Below are positions 7,442 to 16,818 of a stretch of 54,307 bases of DNA, one piece after another. The stretch spans positions 1-54,307 of the forward strand of contig CAIMVH010000074.1 in NCBI GenBank assembly GCA_903844855.1. The letters are read 5' to 3'. Each line of letters opens with the position of its first letter. Position 1 is the stretch's first letter. The notes under the pieces are model-generated. The model did no database searches. It worked only from the letters and a program-made list of their open reading frames with translations, and had not been told where the DNA came from. This DNA is from an uncultured Actinomycetes bacterium. GTDB lineage: Bacteria; Actinomycetota; Actinomycetes; Nanopelagicales; Nanopelagicaceae. A program made the translations under genes and the position numbers.

Positions 7442-9150
7442 CCACATTCGCAGAGCCTCCAGTCCGCTCAGGCTCCAGGATGGCCCCTCCGCGACGCGAG
7501 CCTCGCGGTCGCACAATATTGAAGCTACTTACCACGACCGACCACAAGGTCATCGGGTATATGTATCTGACGACGTCCTTTGCATGGTTCCTCATCGCTG
7601 GAGTCATGGCGCTCTTGCTCCGCACCGAACTCGCACAACCTGGTTTGCAATTTCTCTCTAATGAGCAGTACAACCAGATTTTTACGATGCACGGAACCAT
7701 CATGTTGCTGATGTTTGCCACACCACTCTTCGTTGGCTTTGCTAACGTCATCATGCCGTTACAAATCGGCACTGCAGATGTGGCTTTTCCTCGCTTGAAC
7801 ATGCTTAGCTACTGGTTTTATCTCTTCGGTGGTCTTATGGCGGCGGCCGGATTCTTTACACCAGGTGGTTCCGCATCATTTGGCTGGACGGCTTACGCAC
7901 CACTTTCTAGCGTCGAGTATTCACCTGGATTGGGTAGCGATCTCTGGATCGTGGGACTGGCCATCGGTGGTGTAGGCACCATTCTCGGTGGCGTCAACTT
8001 CGTTACCACCATTTTTGTGATGCGCGCCCCTGGTATGACCATGTTCCGGATGTCAATCTTCTCGTGGAACGTCTTGCTCACCTCCATTCTTGTTCTCCTT
8101 GCATTCCCGCCACTAGCCGCTGCACTTTTCGCTCTTGAGTCAGATCGTAGATTTGGCACCCACATCTTTGATCCGGCAAACGGCGGAGCTATGCTCTGGC
8201 AACACGTCTTCTGGTTCTTCGGTCACCCAGAGGTATACATTCTTGCGCTTCCATTTTTTGGCATCGCTACTGAAATCCTTCCGGTATTTAGTCGCAAACC
8301 ACTCTTTGGGTACAAAGGATTAGTTGCTGCCACTATTTCCATCGCGGCACTCTCGGTGGCGGTATGGGCGCACCATATGTACGTGACTGGTGCAGTCTTA
8401 CTTCCGTTCTTCTCGTTTATGACCTTCCTTATCGGCGTTCCCACCGGTGTGAAGTTCTTTAACTGGATAGGAACGATGTGGCGTGGGTCCATTTCGTTTG
8501 AGACTCCGATGCTCTGGACAATTGGATTCCTAGTCACCTTCCTCTTCGGCGGTTTAACAGGCATTATCTTGGCGAGCCCACCGCTCGACTTCCCTGTTTC
8601 AGATTCCTACTTTGTTGTTGCACACTTCCATTACGTACTCTTCGGCACTGTCGTCTTCGCAATGTTTGGTGGGTTCTACTTCTGGTGGCCGAAGATGACC
8701 GGGCGCATGCTCAACGAACGACTAGGCAAGATTCACTTTTGGACGCTTTTTGTAGGTTTCCACACCACATTCTTGATTCAGCACTGGATGGGCACGGTGG
8801 GCATGCCTCGGCGATACGCGGATTATTTACAGACAGATGGATTCACGGGGATGAATATGGTTTCCACCGTGGGAGCTTTTATCCTTGGGCTTTCCATGAT
8901 TCCGTTCTTCATGAATGTGTGGATCACTCGCAATGCTCCTTTGGTCACAGAAGACGATCCGTGGGGCTATGGCGCTTCTCTCGAATGGGCTACTTCGTGC
9001 CCACCACCGCGCCACAACTTCCACAGTCTGCCTCGAATTCGCTCTGAGCGTCCCGCCTTTGATCTCCATTATCCGCATCTGGCCTCGGTAGGACCCCATG
9101 ATGATACGGACGTAGCGGTGAATAATATGAAGGGAGAGAACCACTCGTGA
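7438..9150 (+). CDS. ctaD: Cytochrome c oxidase subunit I
   Basis: Catalytic subunit of the haem-copper aa3 oxidase, 570 aa, about twelve membrane helices. Haem a ligand His85 is in [12 protein letters not shown]. CuB ligands are His263 (with Tyr267 in FGHPEVYIL, the crosslinked His-Tyr), His312 and His313 (AHHMYVTG). His396 and His398 in [11 protein letters not shown] are the haem a3 and haem a ligands. Lys339 in TGVKFFNW marks the K-channel. These are the features of an A-family, proton-pumping oxidase. The N-terminus carries a short basic extension (about 25 residues) before the first helix. It is coupled to ctaC upstream and ctaF downstream by 4-bp overlaps. Confidence 0.97.
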   Translation: MTTFAEPPVRSGSRMAPPRREPRGRTILKLLTTTDHKVIGYMYLTTSFAWFLIAGVMALLLRTELAQPGLQFLSNEQYNQIFTMHGTIMLLMFATPLFVGFANVIMPLQIGTADVAFPRLNMLSYWFYLFGGLMAAAGFFTPGGSASFGWTAYAPLSSVEYSPGLGSDLWIVGLAIGGVGTILGGVNFVTTIFVMRAPGMTMFRMSIFSWNVLLTSILVLLAFPPLAAALFALESDRRFGTHIFDPANGGAMLWQHVFWFFGHPEVYILALPFFGIATEILPVFSRKPLFGYKGLVAATISIAALSVAVWAHHMYVTGAVLLPFFSFMTFLIGVPTGVKFFNWIGTMWRGSISFETPMLWTIGFLVTFLFGGLTGIILASPPLDFPVSDSYFVVAHFHYVLFGTVVFAMFGGFYFWWPKMTGRMLNERLGKIHFWTLFVGFHTTFLIQHWMGTVGMPRRYADYLQTDGFTGMNMVSTVGAFILGLSMIPFFMNVWITRNAPLVTEDDPWGYGASLEWATSCPPPRHNFHSLPRIRSERPAFDLHYPHLASVGPHDDTDVAVNNMKGENHS

Positions 9151-9545
9151 AGTTCGCCTGGAAATTCTTCCTGGGACTCACATTTTTCTATGCAGCACTG
9201 ACAGTCGTCTATGCATGGTTATCTCACGAAGTCGTTGGTATCACGGCTCTCGCGCTGAGTACCGGTCTATCGCTCATCATCGGGTTCTACTTTTGGTTTA
9301 CTGACCGACGCCTCGGTGCTCAACCGCAAGATCGTTTGCAAGCCGAGATTTACGAGGGCGCTGGGGAACTGGGCTTCTTCAGCCCAGGTTCGTGGTGGCC
9401 GCTCCCGGTAGCTGGGTCCACCATCGTTGTAGGTCTCGGGCTGATTCTAGGTTGGTGGCTCACCATGATCGGTGTAGGCCTACTCCTCATCACGGTGGTG
9501 GGATTTACCATGGAGTACTCACGACCCGGTCACGGGCCTCATTAA
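9147..9545 (+). CDS. ctaF: Cytochrome c oxidase subunit IV (actinobacterial CtaF)
   Basis: 132-aa membrane protein of the actinobacterial cytochrome oxidase subunit IV family, an accessory subunit that stabilises the aa3 complex. Two helices at the N-terminus ([16 protein letters not shown] and [20 protein letters not shown]), a cytosolic loop with the typical [26 protein letters not shown] content and a [11 protein letters not shown] block, then two C-terminal helices. It starts at GTG overlapping the ctaD stop (GTGA). Position as the last gene of ctaCDF is the standard order in the phylum. Confidence 0.93.
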   Translation: MKFAWKFFLGLTFFYAALTVVYAWLSHEVVGITALALSTGLSLIIGFYFWFTDRRLGAQPQDRLQAEIYEGAGELGFFSPGSWWPLPVAGSTIVVGLGLILGWWLTMIGVGLLLITVVGFTMEYSRPGHGPH

Positions 9546-9553
9546 TCCTTGGA

Positions 9554-10012
9554 TTATTTTAGAATTGAATTGATCTGCGCTAAGTGATCGAGCGGATGAG
9601 CCAAATAATTTGTGAGCCACTGTGAGACGGTGTACTTGCCGTACTCTGAGTGCGTTCCTTCATTTTTCAGGTCTTCTTCTGTAAGTCGTTGGATGAGTGA
9701 GTAAGAAGAGGCGCGCACTGCCCGAAATATTGCAAGCGATTCCTCAATGTCAAGAGTCGCATATGCAAGAGTTGAATCATGAGCCCAGATGCCCTCGTCG
9801 TAGCCTTGAATAAGAGTTCCAGGTTCGGCTACCAACCGGCGAAGCCTCAAATAAGAGTTGGTTTCGCTATCCGTGACATGGTGAATGACCATTCGAGGAG
9901 TCCACGGGTCTTCGCCGCTCTTCTTATCAAGATCTAATGTCGAGAGAGAGACGGCAACATCAGAAAAAGCGAGGGTTGCCTGGCGGTAGGACTCCGCAAT
10001 TTCATAGGTCAT
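9554..10012 (-). CDS. DinB-superfamily protein
   Basis: 152-aa four-helix-bundle protein of the DinB/YfiT type. The potential metal triad is visible as His in VIHHVTDSE, and the His residues of LAHPLDHLAQI near the C-terminus. Members include metal-dependent thiol (mycothiol or bacillithiol) transferases and isomerases; the specific reaction is unknown. It is the last gene of the ctaE-qcrCAB transcription unit, with its start overlapping the DUF2237 stop by 4 bp, so it is co-expressed with the bc1 complex. Convergent with ctaF, 8 bp away. Confidence 0.75.
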   Translation of the reverse strand: MTYEIAESYRQATLAFSDVAVSLSTLDLDKKSGEDPWTPRMVIHHVTDSETNSYLRLRRLVAEPGTLIQGYDEGIWAHDSTLAYATLDIEESLAIFRAVRASSYSLIQRLTEEDLKNEGTHSEYGKYTVSQWLTNYLAHPLDHLAQINSILK

Positions 10013-10398
10013 AACGATCGCAGGTCTGCCGGAACATCCACACTGTGGGCGGTCAGTGCCTCAAGGGTGGTGTGTGCCAAAGCGCCTTCACTCGTGGCGG
10101 CAAGTACTACGCCGCACGCGCGTCCAGCAAGGAATGCTTGATGCCATCTCGGGGCGCACACCGCCCAACGATCTCCGGGGACGAGGCCGGGGAAGCCATA
10201 TTGGGGGAGTGGAGTAGTGAGATCGTTGCCTACCTCGCGTTGGTGTTCTAGAAAATCTCGAGAGAGGACCGCTGCTACCGTGTGTGAACCAAGATCATCT
10301 GATGATGCCCGGGCATAACCATCTCGAAACCATCCAGTAATTGGTTCGAGTGAACAGAGTTCAAGTTCCCCACCCAAGACATTGCGTTCGAAACTCAT
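10009..10398 (-). CDS. DUF2237 family protein
   Basis: 129-aa protein closely matching DUF2237: NVLGGELELCSLEPITGWFRDGYAR, then DLGSHTVAAVLSRDFLEHQ, GNDLTTPLPQYGFPGLVPGDRWAVCAPRW and a C-terminal VLAATSEGAL block. The family is widespread, soluble and of unknown function; two Cys residues in the conserved blocks (CSLEP and VCAPRW) are retained. It begins 6 bp after qcrB and overlaps the DinB gene by 4 bp, so it belongs to the bc1 operon. No signal peptide. Confidence 0.8.
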   Translation of the reverse strand: MSFERNVLGGELELCSLEPITGWFRDGYARASSDDLGSHTVAAVLSRDFLEHQREVGNDLTTPLPQYGFPGLVPGDRWAVCAPRWHQAFLAGRACGVVLAATSEGALAHTTLEALTAHSVDVPADLRSL

Positions 10399-10404
10399 AG
10401 GACG

Positions 10405-12000
10405 TCAGTGGTGACCATCTTCGAGCTCGAGAAGATCCTTCTCGGTGGGCTTCTGTACTTGTTCGCCGTACATGCCACGTGAGAGGCGAGCGCGAATCTT
10501 CTCTTTCACAGATCCGGGCCGTGCGACACCATGGGCATCCTCAAGCTGAAGCTCTACAACTTCTGGTTGCTCATGGTTGGTGAGTGAATAGCGTGCATAT
10601 TGATCGATGGGTTCATGCACTTCGATGAACTCGCCGCTAGGAAGCATCACTAGGCGACCGCTCTCGCGACCATGAAGGACGGTATCCCGATCCTTATGTT
10701 GCAGACCGAGGCAGATTCGCTTAGTCACAAAATATGCGATCGGAGGTAACACAAAGACTCCGATGCGCGAGAACCACATAATCTGATTGATGGAGAGATC
10801 AAAGGTGATTGCCAGAAGGTCATTTCCTCCGTTGATCAAGGTGACCATGGTGAAAGTGAGTGCCATAGCGCCGACCGCGGTGCGAGTGGGTGCGTTGCGA
10901 GGGCGTTCAAGGAGATGGTGTTCCCGCTTGTCGCCGGTGACCCAGGATTCTATGAATGGCCAGAGCGCAAGCCCAGTGAACATAATTCCAGGAACAATCA
11001 AGCCTGGAATCAGAATGTTCCAGGACACGGTATGACCGAATGCGTGAGTCTCCCAGTTAGGAGCCATTCGAACCAAACCATCAAGCCAGCCCATGTACCA
11101 GTCTGGTTGTGAACCAGCAGAGATCTGAGATGGGTTGTAGGGACCGTAGAGCCAGATCGGGTTGATGGAAGCAACTGCACCCAAGAAAGTGGTGATTCCA
11201 AAGACAATGAAGAAGAAGCCGCCAGCCTTGGCCATGTACACCGGCAACAGCGGAAAACCCACGACATTCTTTTCTGTGCGGCCGGGACCGGGGTATTGGG
11301 TGTGCTTCTGGAACCAGACCAGGAGTACGTGAGCGGTGATAAGGGCAAGAATGATTCCCGGCACAAGTAACACGTGAATGGTGTAAATACGGGAGATAAA
11401 AATTGTTCCAGGAAATCCTCCGCCAAAGAGAAAAAACGCTACATAGGTGCCGACGAGCGGAACGGCTTGAATAATTGCTTCGGCGATACGAATGCCGGTG
11501 CCCGAAAGAAGATCGTCTGGGAGTGAATAACCCAAGAAGCCTTCAACGATGCCGAGGGTAAGTAAGCCAACGCCGATGATCCAGTTAAACTCACGAGGTT
11601 TTCTGTACGCTCCAGTGAAGAAGACGCGCATCATGTGTACCACCATGGCTGCAAGGAAAATAAGTGCTGACCAGTGATGGACTTGGCGCATCAACATGCC
11701 ACCGCGTACGTCGAAAGACATATCAACAGTGGATGCATATGCCTGCGACATCGAAAGACCACTGAGGGGCGCGTAATTTCCTTGGTAAATAATTTCTTCT
11801 TGCGAAGGCACGAAAAAGAAGGTGAGGAAGGTGCCGGAAAGAAGCAAGATGACGAAGGAGTACATCGCCACTTCTCCGAGCATGAATGACCAATGGTCGG
11901 GGAATACCTTGCCGAGGTTCTTCTTCAGAGCCCGTCCGGCCCCCGTGCGTTCGTCTACGAAGTTAGCAACGCTCCCACCGATACGCTTGCCTGTTGTCAT
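10405..12000 (-). CDS. qcrB: Cytochrome bc1 complex cytochrome b subunit
   Basis: Menaquinol-oxidising cytochrome b of the actinobacterial bcc complex, 531 aa. Haem ligands are His108 and His122 in helix II (RQVHHWSALIFLAAMVVHMM), and His209 and His224 in helix IV (TIHVLLVPG and LITAHVLLVW), a 15-residue spacing as in the b6-like branch. The Qo-site PEWY motif reads PDWY at 299-302, as is typical for actinobacteria. A long soluble C-terminal extension (about residue 420 onwards) contains KRICLGLQHKDRDTVLHGRESG, also typical. The ATG at 12000 overlaps the qcrA stop (ATGA); the longer frame adds five residues only. Confidence 0.96.
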   Translation of the reverse strand: MTTGKRIGGSVANFVDERTGAGRALKKNLGKVFPDHWSFMLGEVAMYSFVILLLSGTFLTFFFVPSQEEIIYQGNYAPLSGLSMSQAYASTVDMSFDVRGGMLMRQVHHWSALIFLAAMVVHMMRVFFTGAYRKPREFNWIIGVGLLTLGIVEGFLGYSLPDDLLSGTGIRIAEAIIQAVPLVGTYVAFFLFGGGFPGTIFISRIYTIHVLLVPGIILALITAHVLLVWFQKHTQYPGPGRTEKNVVGFPLLPVYMAKAGGFFFIVFGITTFLGAVASINPIWLYGPYNPSQISAGSQPDWYMGWLDGLVRMAPNWETHAFGHTVSWNILIPGLIVPGIMFTGLALWPFIESWVTGDKREHHLLERPRNAPTRTAVGAMALTFTMVTLINGGNDLLAITFDLSINQIMWFSRIGVFVLPPIAYFVTKRICLGLQHKDRDTVLHGRESGRLVMLPSGEFIEVHEPIDQYARYSLTNHEQPEVVELQLEDAHGVARPGSVKEKIRARLSRGMYGEQVQKPTEKDLLELEDGHH

Positions 12001-13031
12001 GATGAACGCTCCCAAAAGCTAGGTCCGACAGGTTCCGTAAAGCCTTGCTTGGCGATCAGGTATCCCTCTGAATCGACCGTAATTGCCAATTGTGGAAGTG
12101 GGCGGGCGGCTGGCCCGAAGATCACTTGTGCGCCCGTTTCAACATCGAAAGTTGATTGATGGCATGGACAGAGCAAATGGTGAGTTTGTTGTTCATAGAG
12201 TCCAACAGCGCACCCCATGTGTGAACAAATTTTCGAGAAGGCGATGATGCCTTCGTGAACCCAATCTTTGCGGTCCGCCGGGAGATTGAAGTCCTCTGGG
12301 CGAAGACGCACAAGGATCACCGGGTCCTTCACCATGTCATTAAGAGTGAGCTCGCTACCCTCGGGCATCTCGGGAAGAATGTGTGCCACTGCGCCGACTT
12401 GTATATCACTGGCTTTCAATGGCTTTCCGTCTGGATCAGTGACGAGCCTTCGGCCAGCCTCCCAGTTAGTGGTTTCTAATTGTTTGCCAGGAAGAGGTCC
12501 CAAATCTCTCAGCAAAAGAATCGGGGTGAGAGTAACTAAGCCCATTGATCCAAGAAGCGTTCGCTTGATGAGAGAGCGACGTCCCAGACCAGCAGCCTCT
12601 GCCCCCTCGCGAAAGACTTCGATAACTCCTTGGCGATCTTCATCACTTGAACGGAGCTCATGACGGTCCTGAATTACTTCGTGATCTGGCATCAACGTTT
12701 TAGCCCAATGCACAGCGCCCGCGCCGATGAGAAAGAGTGAAAGTGCCAAGGTCATTCCAAGAGCAAGTTGCTGTGCCTGCGTAGAGCCGAAGAGTGGGAT
12801 AAAAATGAAGGCATCTTTTTCAATGCCCACAAAGGAAGCGACAAATGCAACGGTGCTCACCGCCGAAAGCGCAAAGAGGATGGCTACTTGCCGCTCCGCC
12901 TTCTTTGCAGCTCGCGGTTCAGTGTCGGCCCGGCGGTAAACATGGGGTGGAAGACCCGGATCAGCCAATGGAGAGAGCGCTGTTGAACTCTGATGACCCG
13001 AACTCTCGTGTCCGCTATGTGTATCGCTCAT
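11997..13031 (-). CDS. qcrA: Rieske iron-sulfur subunit of the bc1 complex
   Basis: 344-aa Rieske protein with the three-helix N-terminal architecture typical of actinobacteria (helices about 48-70, 88-108 and 160-176). The [2Fe-2S] ligands are Cys269 and His271 (CSHMGC) and Cys288 and His291 (CPCHQS); Cys274 and Cys290 form the stabilising disulfide. An Arg-Arg pair before the third helix (RRSLIKR, 151-157) fits a Tat-type translocation signal for the cluster domain. Both ends overlap neighbours by 4 bp, indicating tight coupling of qcrC-qcrA-qcrB. Confidence 0.96.
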   Translation of the reverse strand: MSDTHSGHESSGHQSSTALSPLADPGLPPHVYRRADTEPRAAKKAERQVAILFALSAVSTVAFVASFVGIEKDAFIFIPLFGSTQAQQLALGMTLALSLFLIGAGAVHWAKTLMPDHEVIQDRHELRSSDEDRQGVIEVFREGAEAAGLGRRSLIKRTLLGSMGLVTLTPILLLRDLGPLPGKQLETTNWEAGRRLVTDPDGKPLKASDIQVGAVAHILPEMPEGSELTLNDMVKDPVILVRLRPEDFNLPADRKDWVHEGIIAFSKICSHMGCAVGLYEQQTHHLLCPCHQSTFDVETGAQVIFGPAARPLPQLAITVDSEGYLIAKQGFTEPVGPSFWERSS

Positions 13032-13816
13032 TTAGATTTCGCTCCTAGCCAAACAGAAACTCCAATAAGTAAACCAAGTCCCAGTACCCACGCGACTAGA
13101 CCTTCAGTAACGGGACCCACTTTGCCGAGCGAGAATCCGCCTTGACCCTTTTCCGCTTCGATTCCCTTAAGGAACTTAATCATGGAAAGTTTTTGTTGTG
13201 GGGTGATGGCTCGATCACCAAAGACTGGCATTGATTGTGGCCCAGTAAGCATCGCTTCATACATCGTCTTTACTTCCACTCCCATCAAGGAAGGCGCATA
13301 CTTTCCTTGAGTAAGTGCTCCACCTTGGCCTGCGTAGTTGTGACACATCGCGCAGTTAGTGCGGAAAAGCTCTCCACCTTCGGCGATGTTTCCATCGCGC
13401 TCGTAATTCAACTGTGCCGCATTAGGTATTGCTGGCCCTGTGGAAAGGCTAGCAACGTAGGCAGCCAACGCGGCGGTCTCTTCTGCGTTGTACACCGGCT
13501 TCTTGCGCATTGCCTGCACGCCAGTATTGGCCAGCGGCATGCGACCTGTGCCTACCTGAAAGTCAACAGAGGCTGCACCGACCCCAAGAAGTGTGGGCGC
13601 ATCGCTTGCTCCTTCGGCGTTAATGCCATGGCATGAGGAGCAGCCCTTGAGGAAAATCTGACGACCCTCTTCCACTACTTGGCTGCGCGCATTAGTTGCG
13701 ACCGCCGCATTCGATGGTGAGAGCAGCGTGTATCCAAACCCGATAGCAAGAAGGGCAATACCGAGCACGAGGAAGTGCGCGATGGGATGCCGGCGATGAC
13801 GCAGAATCTTTTTCAC
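13028..13816 (-). CDS. qcrC: Di-haem cytochrome c subunit of the bc1 complex
   Basis: 262-aa membrane-anchored cytochrome cc1. An N-terminal helix (about 13-33) is followed by two c-type haem domains with CSSCH at 59-63 and CAMCH at 155-159; Met residues in GRMPLAN and QSMPVFG are likely sixth ligands. A C-terminal helix (about 238-258) anchors it. The second haem replaces a soluble cytochrome c and passes electrons directly to CtaC. I chose the GTG that gives MKKILRHRRHP: it lies 8 bp after the ctaE stop with an AAGG motif upstream, whereas the longer frame (from 13864) would overlap ctaE by 40 bp. Confidence 0.93.
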   Translation of the reverse strand: MKKILRHRRHPIAHFLVLGIALLAIGFGYTLLSPSNAAVATNARSQVVEEGRQIFLKGCSSCHGINAEGASDAPTLLGVGAASVDFQVGTGRMPLANTGVQAMRKKPVYNAEETAALAAYVASLSTGPAIPNAAQLNYERDGNIAEGGELFRTNCAMCHNYAGQGGALTQGKYAPSLMGVEVKTMYEAMLTGPQSMPVFGDRAITPQQKLSMIKFLKGIEAEKGQGGFSLGKVGPVTEGLVAWVLGLGLLIGVSVWLGAKSK

Positions 13817-13824
13817 TCGTAGCC

Positions 13825-14463
13825 TTACTTGATGAGGTAGATAGTGGCGAACAGTCCGATCCAAACAATGTCAACAAAGTGCCAGTAATAAGAGACCACG
13901 ATTGCCGAGGTAGCTTGTGAGTGGCCGAATCGTCGAGCTTTGAAAGTGCGTGCAAGGAGAATCAGGAAGGCGATAAGTCCGCCCGTTACATGGAGGCCGT
14001 GGAAGCCAGTTGTCAGATAGAAGACCGAGCTATAGGCGTTCGTGGCGAAAGAGAGACCCTCTGCGACCAAGTTTGCATATTCGTAGATCTGTCCACCGAC
14101 GAAGAAGGCACCCATCAAAAATGTAAGTGCGAACCACTCTGTCAATCCCCATTTACGAAAATCTAACGCGCTACCTGTGCGCCGCAATTGGAAGCGTTCC
14201 GCGGCGAAAACGCCGAATTGGCAGGTCACTGAAGAGAGCACAAGGATTGTGGTGTTGAGAGTAGAGAAGGGGATATTGAGCATCTCTGTTGACTCAAGCC
14301 AGACTTTCGGACCCTGAACTGAACGCGCGGTGAAGTACATCGCAAAGAGCGCTGCAAAGAACATCAATTCACTAGAGAGCCAGACGATCGTTCCCACGGC
14401 AACGAGGTTCGGACGGTTGGTCGCAGCGGTGCCGGTCTCTGAGTCTTCAAGGGTGCTAGTCAC
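13825..14463 (-). CDS. ctaE: Cytochrome c oxidase subunit III
   Basis: 212-aa five-helix subunit III of the aa3 oxidase. Conserved segments are [68 protein letters not shown] and [25 protein letters not shown], the last being the family C-terminus. The start is the GTG that follows a CATAAT hexamer by 6 nt; the longer frame (to 14592) adds about 43 residues that overlap the divergent receiver gene and look non-coding. It heads a six-gene unit ctaE-qcrC-qcrA-qcrB-DUF2237-DinB. Confidence 0.95.
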   Translation of the reverse strand: MTSTLEDSETGTAATNRPNLVAVGTIVWLSSELMFFAALFAMYFTARSVQGPKVWLESTEMLNIPFSTLNTTILVLSSVTCQFGVFAAERFQLRRTGSALDFRKWGLTEWFALTFLMGAFFVGGQIYEYANLVAEGLSFATNAYSSVFYLTTGFHGLHVTGGLIAFLILLARTFKARRFGHSQATSAIVVSYYWHFVDIVWIGLFATIYLIK

Positions 14464-14469
14464 ACGTAA

Positions 14470-14475
14470 ATTATG
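14470..14475 (-). promoter_or_regulatory. -10 hexamer of the ctaE-qcrCAB operon
   Basis: CATAAT on the minus strand, 6 nt before the ctaE GTG. One base off the TATAAT consensus. Confidence 0.55.
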
Positions 14476-14569
14476 GTGGATAAAGCCACAAAAAGCGCGC
14501 CGCGGGAGCGTTCTTGGTGAGGTGAACCAGGTCACTACATGCCCGCCTGAAATCCGTCTGGGAGAGGGA

Positions 14570-14575
14570 TAAGAT
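14570..14575 (+). promoter_or_regulatory. -10 hexamer of the receiver-like gene
   Basis: TAAGAT, 6 nt before the GTG at 14582. A GTG at 14576 directly abuts the hexamer and is therefore an unlikely start. Confidence 0.55.
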
Positions 14576-14581
14576 GTGCGG

Positions 14582-15037
14582 GTGGCCCACACTCATTCAG
14601 ATGTGCTCGCTGGCACTGCTTCGACAGCACCTACGGGCGTTACTCGAGTACTGATCTACAGCGATGATTCCACCGTTCGTGCCCAGATCATTGCCGGTCT
14701 AGGCCGGCGAATATCGGTTGATTTGCCGCCCGTAGAAGCCTTCGAAGTGGCTACCGGGCCAGCCCTATTGGCCGCTATGGAAGAGGCCACCAAAGCCACA
14801 CTGAAGGGCAAAAAAGGCTTTGACCTGCTCATTTTAGATGGCGAAGCGGTCCCCGAGGGCGGCATGGGCCTCGCCCGACAGATTAAAGACGAATTCTTTA
14901 ACTCTCCACCCATTCTCCTGGTGGTCGGACGCCCTGACGATGCCTGGCTAGCCACCTGGTCGCGCGCCGAAGGGTATCTGCCTCATCCCATAGATCCCTT
15001 TGCCCTGGTTGCGCTGGCAGCCAAAATCCTGGCTTAA
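14582..15037 (+). CDS. Stand-alone receiver-like protein, degenerate
   Basis: 151-aa protein with a CheY-like receiver fold and no output domain. The acidic pocket (Asp28, Asp29 in IYSDDS) and the phosphoacceptor position (Asp86 in LLILDGE) are present. The switch Thr/Ser is missing (LLVVGRPDD) and the YLxKP lysine is replaced by His135 in GYLPHPIDP. It may therefore be a pseudo-receiver that does not signal by phosphorylation. It has an unstructured N-terminus of about 20 residues. It is divergent from ctaE (118 bp between starts), and its stop overlaps that of the convergent DEDDh nuclease by 4 bp. Confidence 0.7.
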   Translation: MAHTHSDVLAGTASTAPTGVTRVLIYSDDSTVRAQIIAGLGRRISVDLPPVEAFEVATGPALLAAMEEATKATLKGKKGFDLLILDGEAVPEGGMGLARQIKDEFFNSPPILLVVGRPDDAWLATWSRAEGYLPHPIDPFALVALAAKILA

Positions 15038-16818
15038 CTACCCGACTCTCCCAAAGCTATCCGACTCCGCAGGGGGATCGGACGCCCATCGTGGCCACCA
15101 CCTGTGGGCTTGACCGCAGGGATGGCCAACTCGAGGGCCTCTAGAGCATGGCGGTGGGCTTGTGCGCCTCGCGCCGGGGCAGACCATTGGCCCAAAACTT
15201 CAACGAGTCGAAGCCCAGGGGTCTCCACATAACGCAGCAGTCTCTCGACTTCCTCGTGTGATGAAGCCGGCAAGATGCGCTCGCGGGGGGAGACCGGATC
15301 ACTGAGTAGCAAGAGCGAATCGATGGTCAGTTGCGGTGCATATCCAGGATCTCCGATGAGTGCGCCGGCAAAACGGCCGTATCTGATGCAGGTGAATTCC
15401 CATCCGCCATCAGAGGTAGGTAGCGCGGTGATGATTTGAGGCAACTCTACGAAAGCTCGAAGTCTTTCGGCCCTTGAAGATGCTCGCAGGAATGAGGTGA
15501 GTCGGTTGCGAACTTCGATGGCCTCCTCGAATCTTTCCTCGATGGCTAATTCACGCATGCGAATATTTGCGCGATCCACCACTAAAGAGGCGTCGAGTGT
15601 GAAGAGGTGGCGAGCGACATCAACGATAGCTTCGTAATCTTCAGCGGATTGATCGTCGATGCATGGGGCGCCACATTTGCCCATACCGGCAAGTGCGCAC
15701 GCGCTCGACTTTTTCTGGCTAGCAATAGTGATGCGAGGAGTGCATTGTCGAATAGGAAGCACTTCATACACACATTCAATAGCCAACTGTGCATCGCCTC
15801 TAGAGGAGAAGGGGCCAATCCATTCGTCGTCAATCTTTTCAATTCCTCGAGCGATCGTAAGGCGAGGGAAGCGCTCGCGAGTTAAATGGACCCAATGAGA
15901 TTTACTCTGATGCTTGGAACGCCGATTGATGCGCGGTTGGAACTCTTCGATGAGACGAAGCTCTAAGACGCTCGCTTCGAGGGGCGTTCGACAGATAATC
16001 GTTTCGACGCTTTCTGCAATGGCAATCATGTCGATAATGCGCCGTCGTTGCTCTGATGCGGTGAAGTATGAGCGCACTCTGTTACGTAAATTGTTTGAAA
16101 CTCCCACGTACAGAGGAACTCCCTCAATATCCTTGAAGATATATACCCCACACGTTGAAGGAATGTCTTCTGCGAGATATTTTTTCTTCTTTTGCGCAGG
16201 TGTGATGCGATGGGAAAAGGCGCGCAAGTCAGGCAAGGTAGAAACGCCAAGATTGCCTAATCTTGAAATGAGCCCATGCAGTACATCGACAGTTGCTCGT
16301 GCATCATCGAGCGCTCGATGGTTTGGCGTAGTGGTGGCACCGAAGAAAGGCGCGAGAGTGCCGAGCTTGCAATCCTTCACTTCGTCTTTGCTTAGAATAG
16401 TGCGCGCCAACTTTGCTGTATCTAGAGTTTCGTAATTTGGCCACTCAATCTTCAACTGCGCACACGCCGCTTTAAGAAATCCGATATCGAAGGGCGCATT
16501 ATGGGCCACGAGCACTGCGTTGTCGGAGTTATCGCAGAATTCGAGAAAAGCCGGTAGTGCACTTTCAATGCCTGGCGCTAAGGCAACCATTGAGTCAGTA
16601 ATGCCGGTGAGGACTGTGATGAAGACCGGAATCGGTCCACCTGGATTAACAAAAGTACGGAATTCCCCAAGAACTTCACCTGATCGCACTTTTACTGCAC
16701 CGATTTCGGTAATCGCTGAAGTGGCTGGCGATCCGCCAGTGGTTTCTAAGTCGACAACAATAAACGTGGTGTCATGAAGAGGTCGACCAAGATCTTGAAG
16801 CGAAAGTTGATCACTCAC
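15034..16818 (-). CDS. DEDDh exonuclease / UvrC-type GIY-YIG fusion nuclease
   Basis: 594-aa two-domain nuclease. Residues about 17-190 form a DnaQ-like 3'-5' exonuclease with Asp23 and Glu25 (VVDLETTGG), Asp111 (HNAPFDIGFL), and His167 and Asp172 (NHRALDDA). From about 218 follows a UvrC/Cho-like GIY-YIG domain: GVYIFKDIEGVPLYVGVS, with Tyr226 and Tyr237. A further region contains the cysteine-rich CALAGMGKCGAPC segment and an alpha-helical UvrBC-like part. The same fusion is Rv2191 in M. tuberculosis, also near ctaE. A role in DNA repair is likely but the precise substrate is unknown. The start overlaps the upstream membrane-protein gene by 8 bp. Confidence 0.87.
   Translation of the reverse strand: MSDQLSLQDLGRPLHDTTFIVVDLETTGGSPATSAITEIGAVKVRSGEVLGEFRTFVNPGGPIPVFITVLTGITDSMVALAPGIESALPAFLEFCDNSDNAVLVAHNAPFDIGFLKAACAQLKIEWPNYETLDTAKLARTILSKDEVKDCKLGTLAPFFGATTTPNHRALDDARATVDVLHGLISRLGNLGVSTLPDLRAFSHRITPAQKKKKYLAEDIPSTCGVYIFKDIEGVPLYVGVSNNLRNRVRSYFTASEQRRRIIDMIAIAESVETIICRTPLEASVLELRLIEEFQPRINRRSKHQSKSHWVHLTRERFPRLTIARGIEKIDDEWIGPFSSRGDAQLAIECVYEVLPIRQCTPRITIASQKKSSACALAGMGKCGAPCIDDQSAEDYEAIVDVARHLFTLDASLVVDRANIRMRELAIEERFEEAIEVRNRLTSFLRASSRAERLRAFVELPQIITALPTSDGGWEFTCIRYGRFAGALIGDPGYAPQLTIDSLLLLSDPVSPRERILPASSHEEVERLLRYVETPGLRLVEVLGQWSAPARGAQAHRHALEALELAIPAVKPTGGGHDGRPIPLRSRIALGESGS

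Noticed and set aside
11997-13031. Long antisense frames opposite qcrA and qcrB as genes
   Set aside because: They are frame shadows of strongly conserved respiratory genes, with no start context or recognisable domain.
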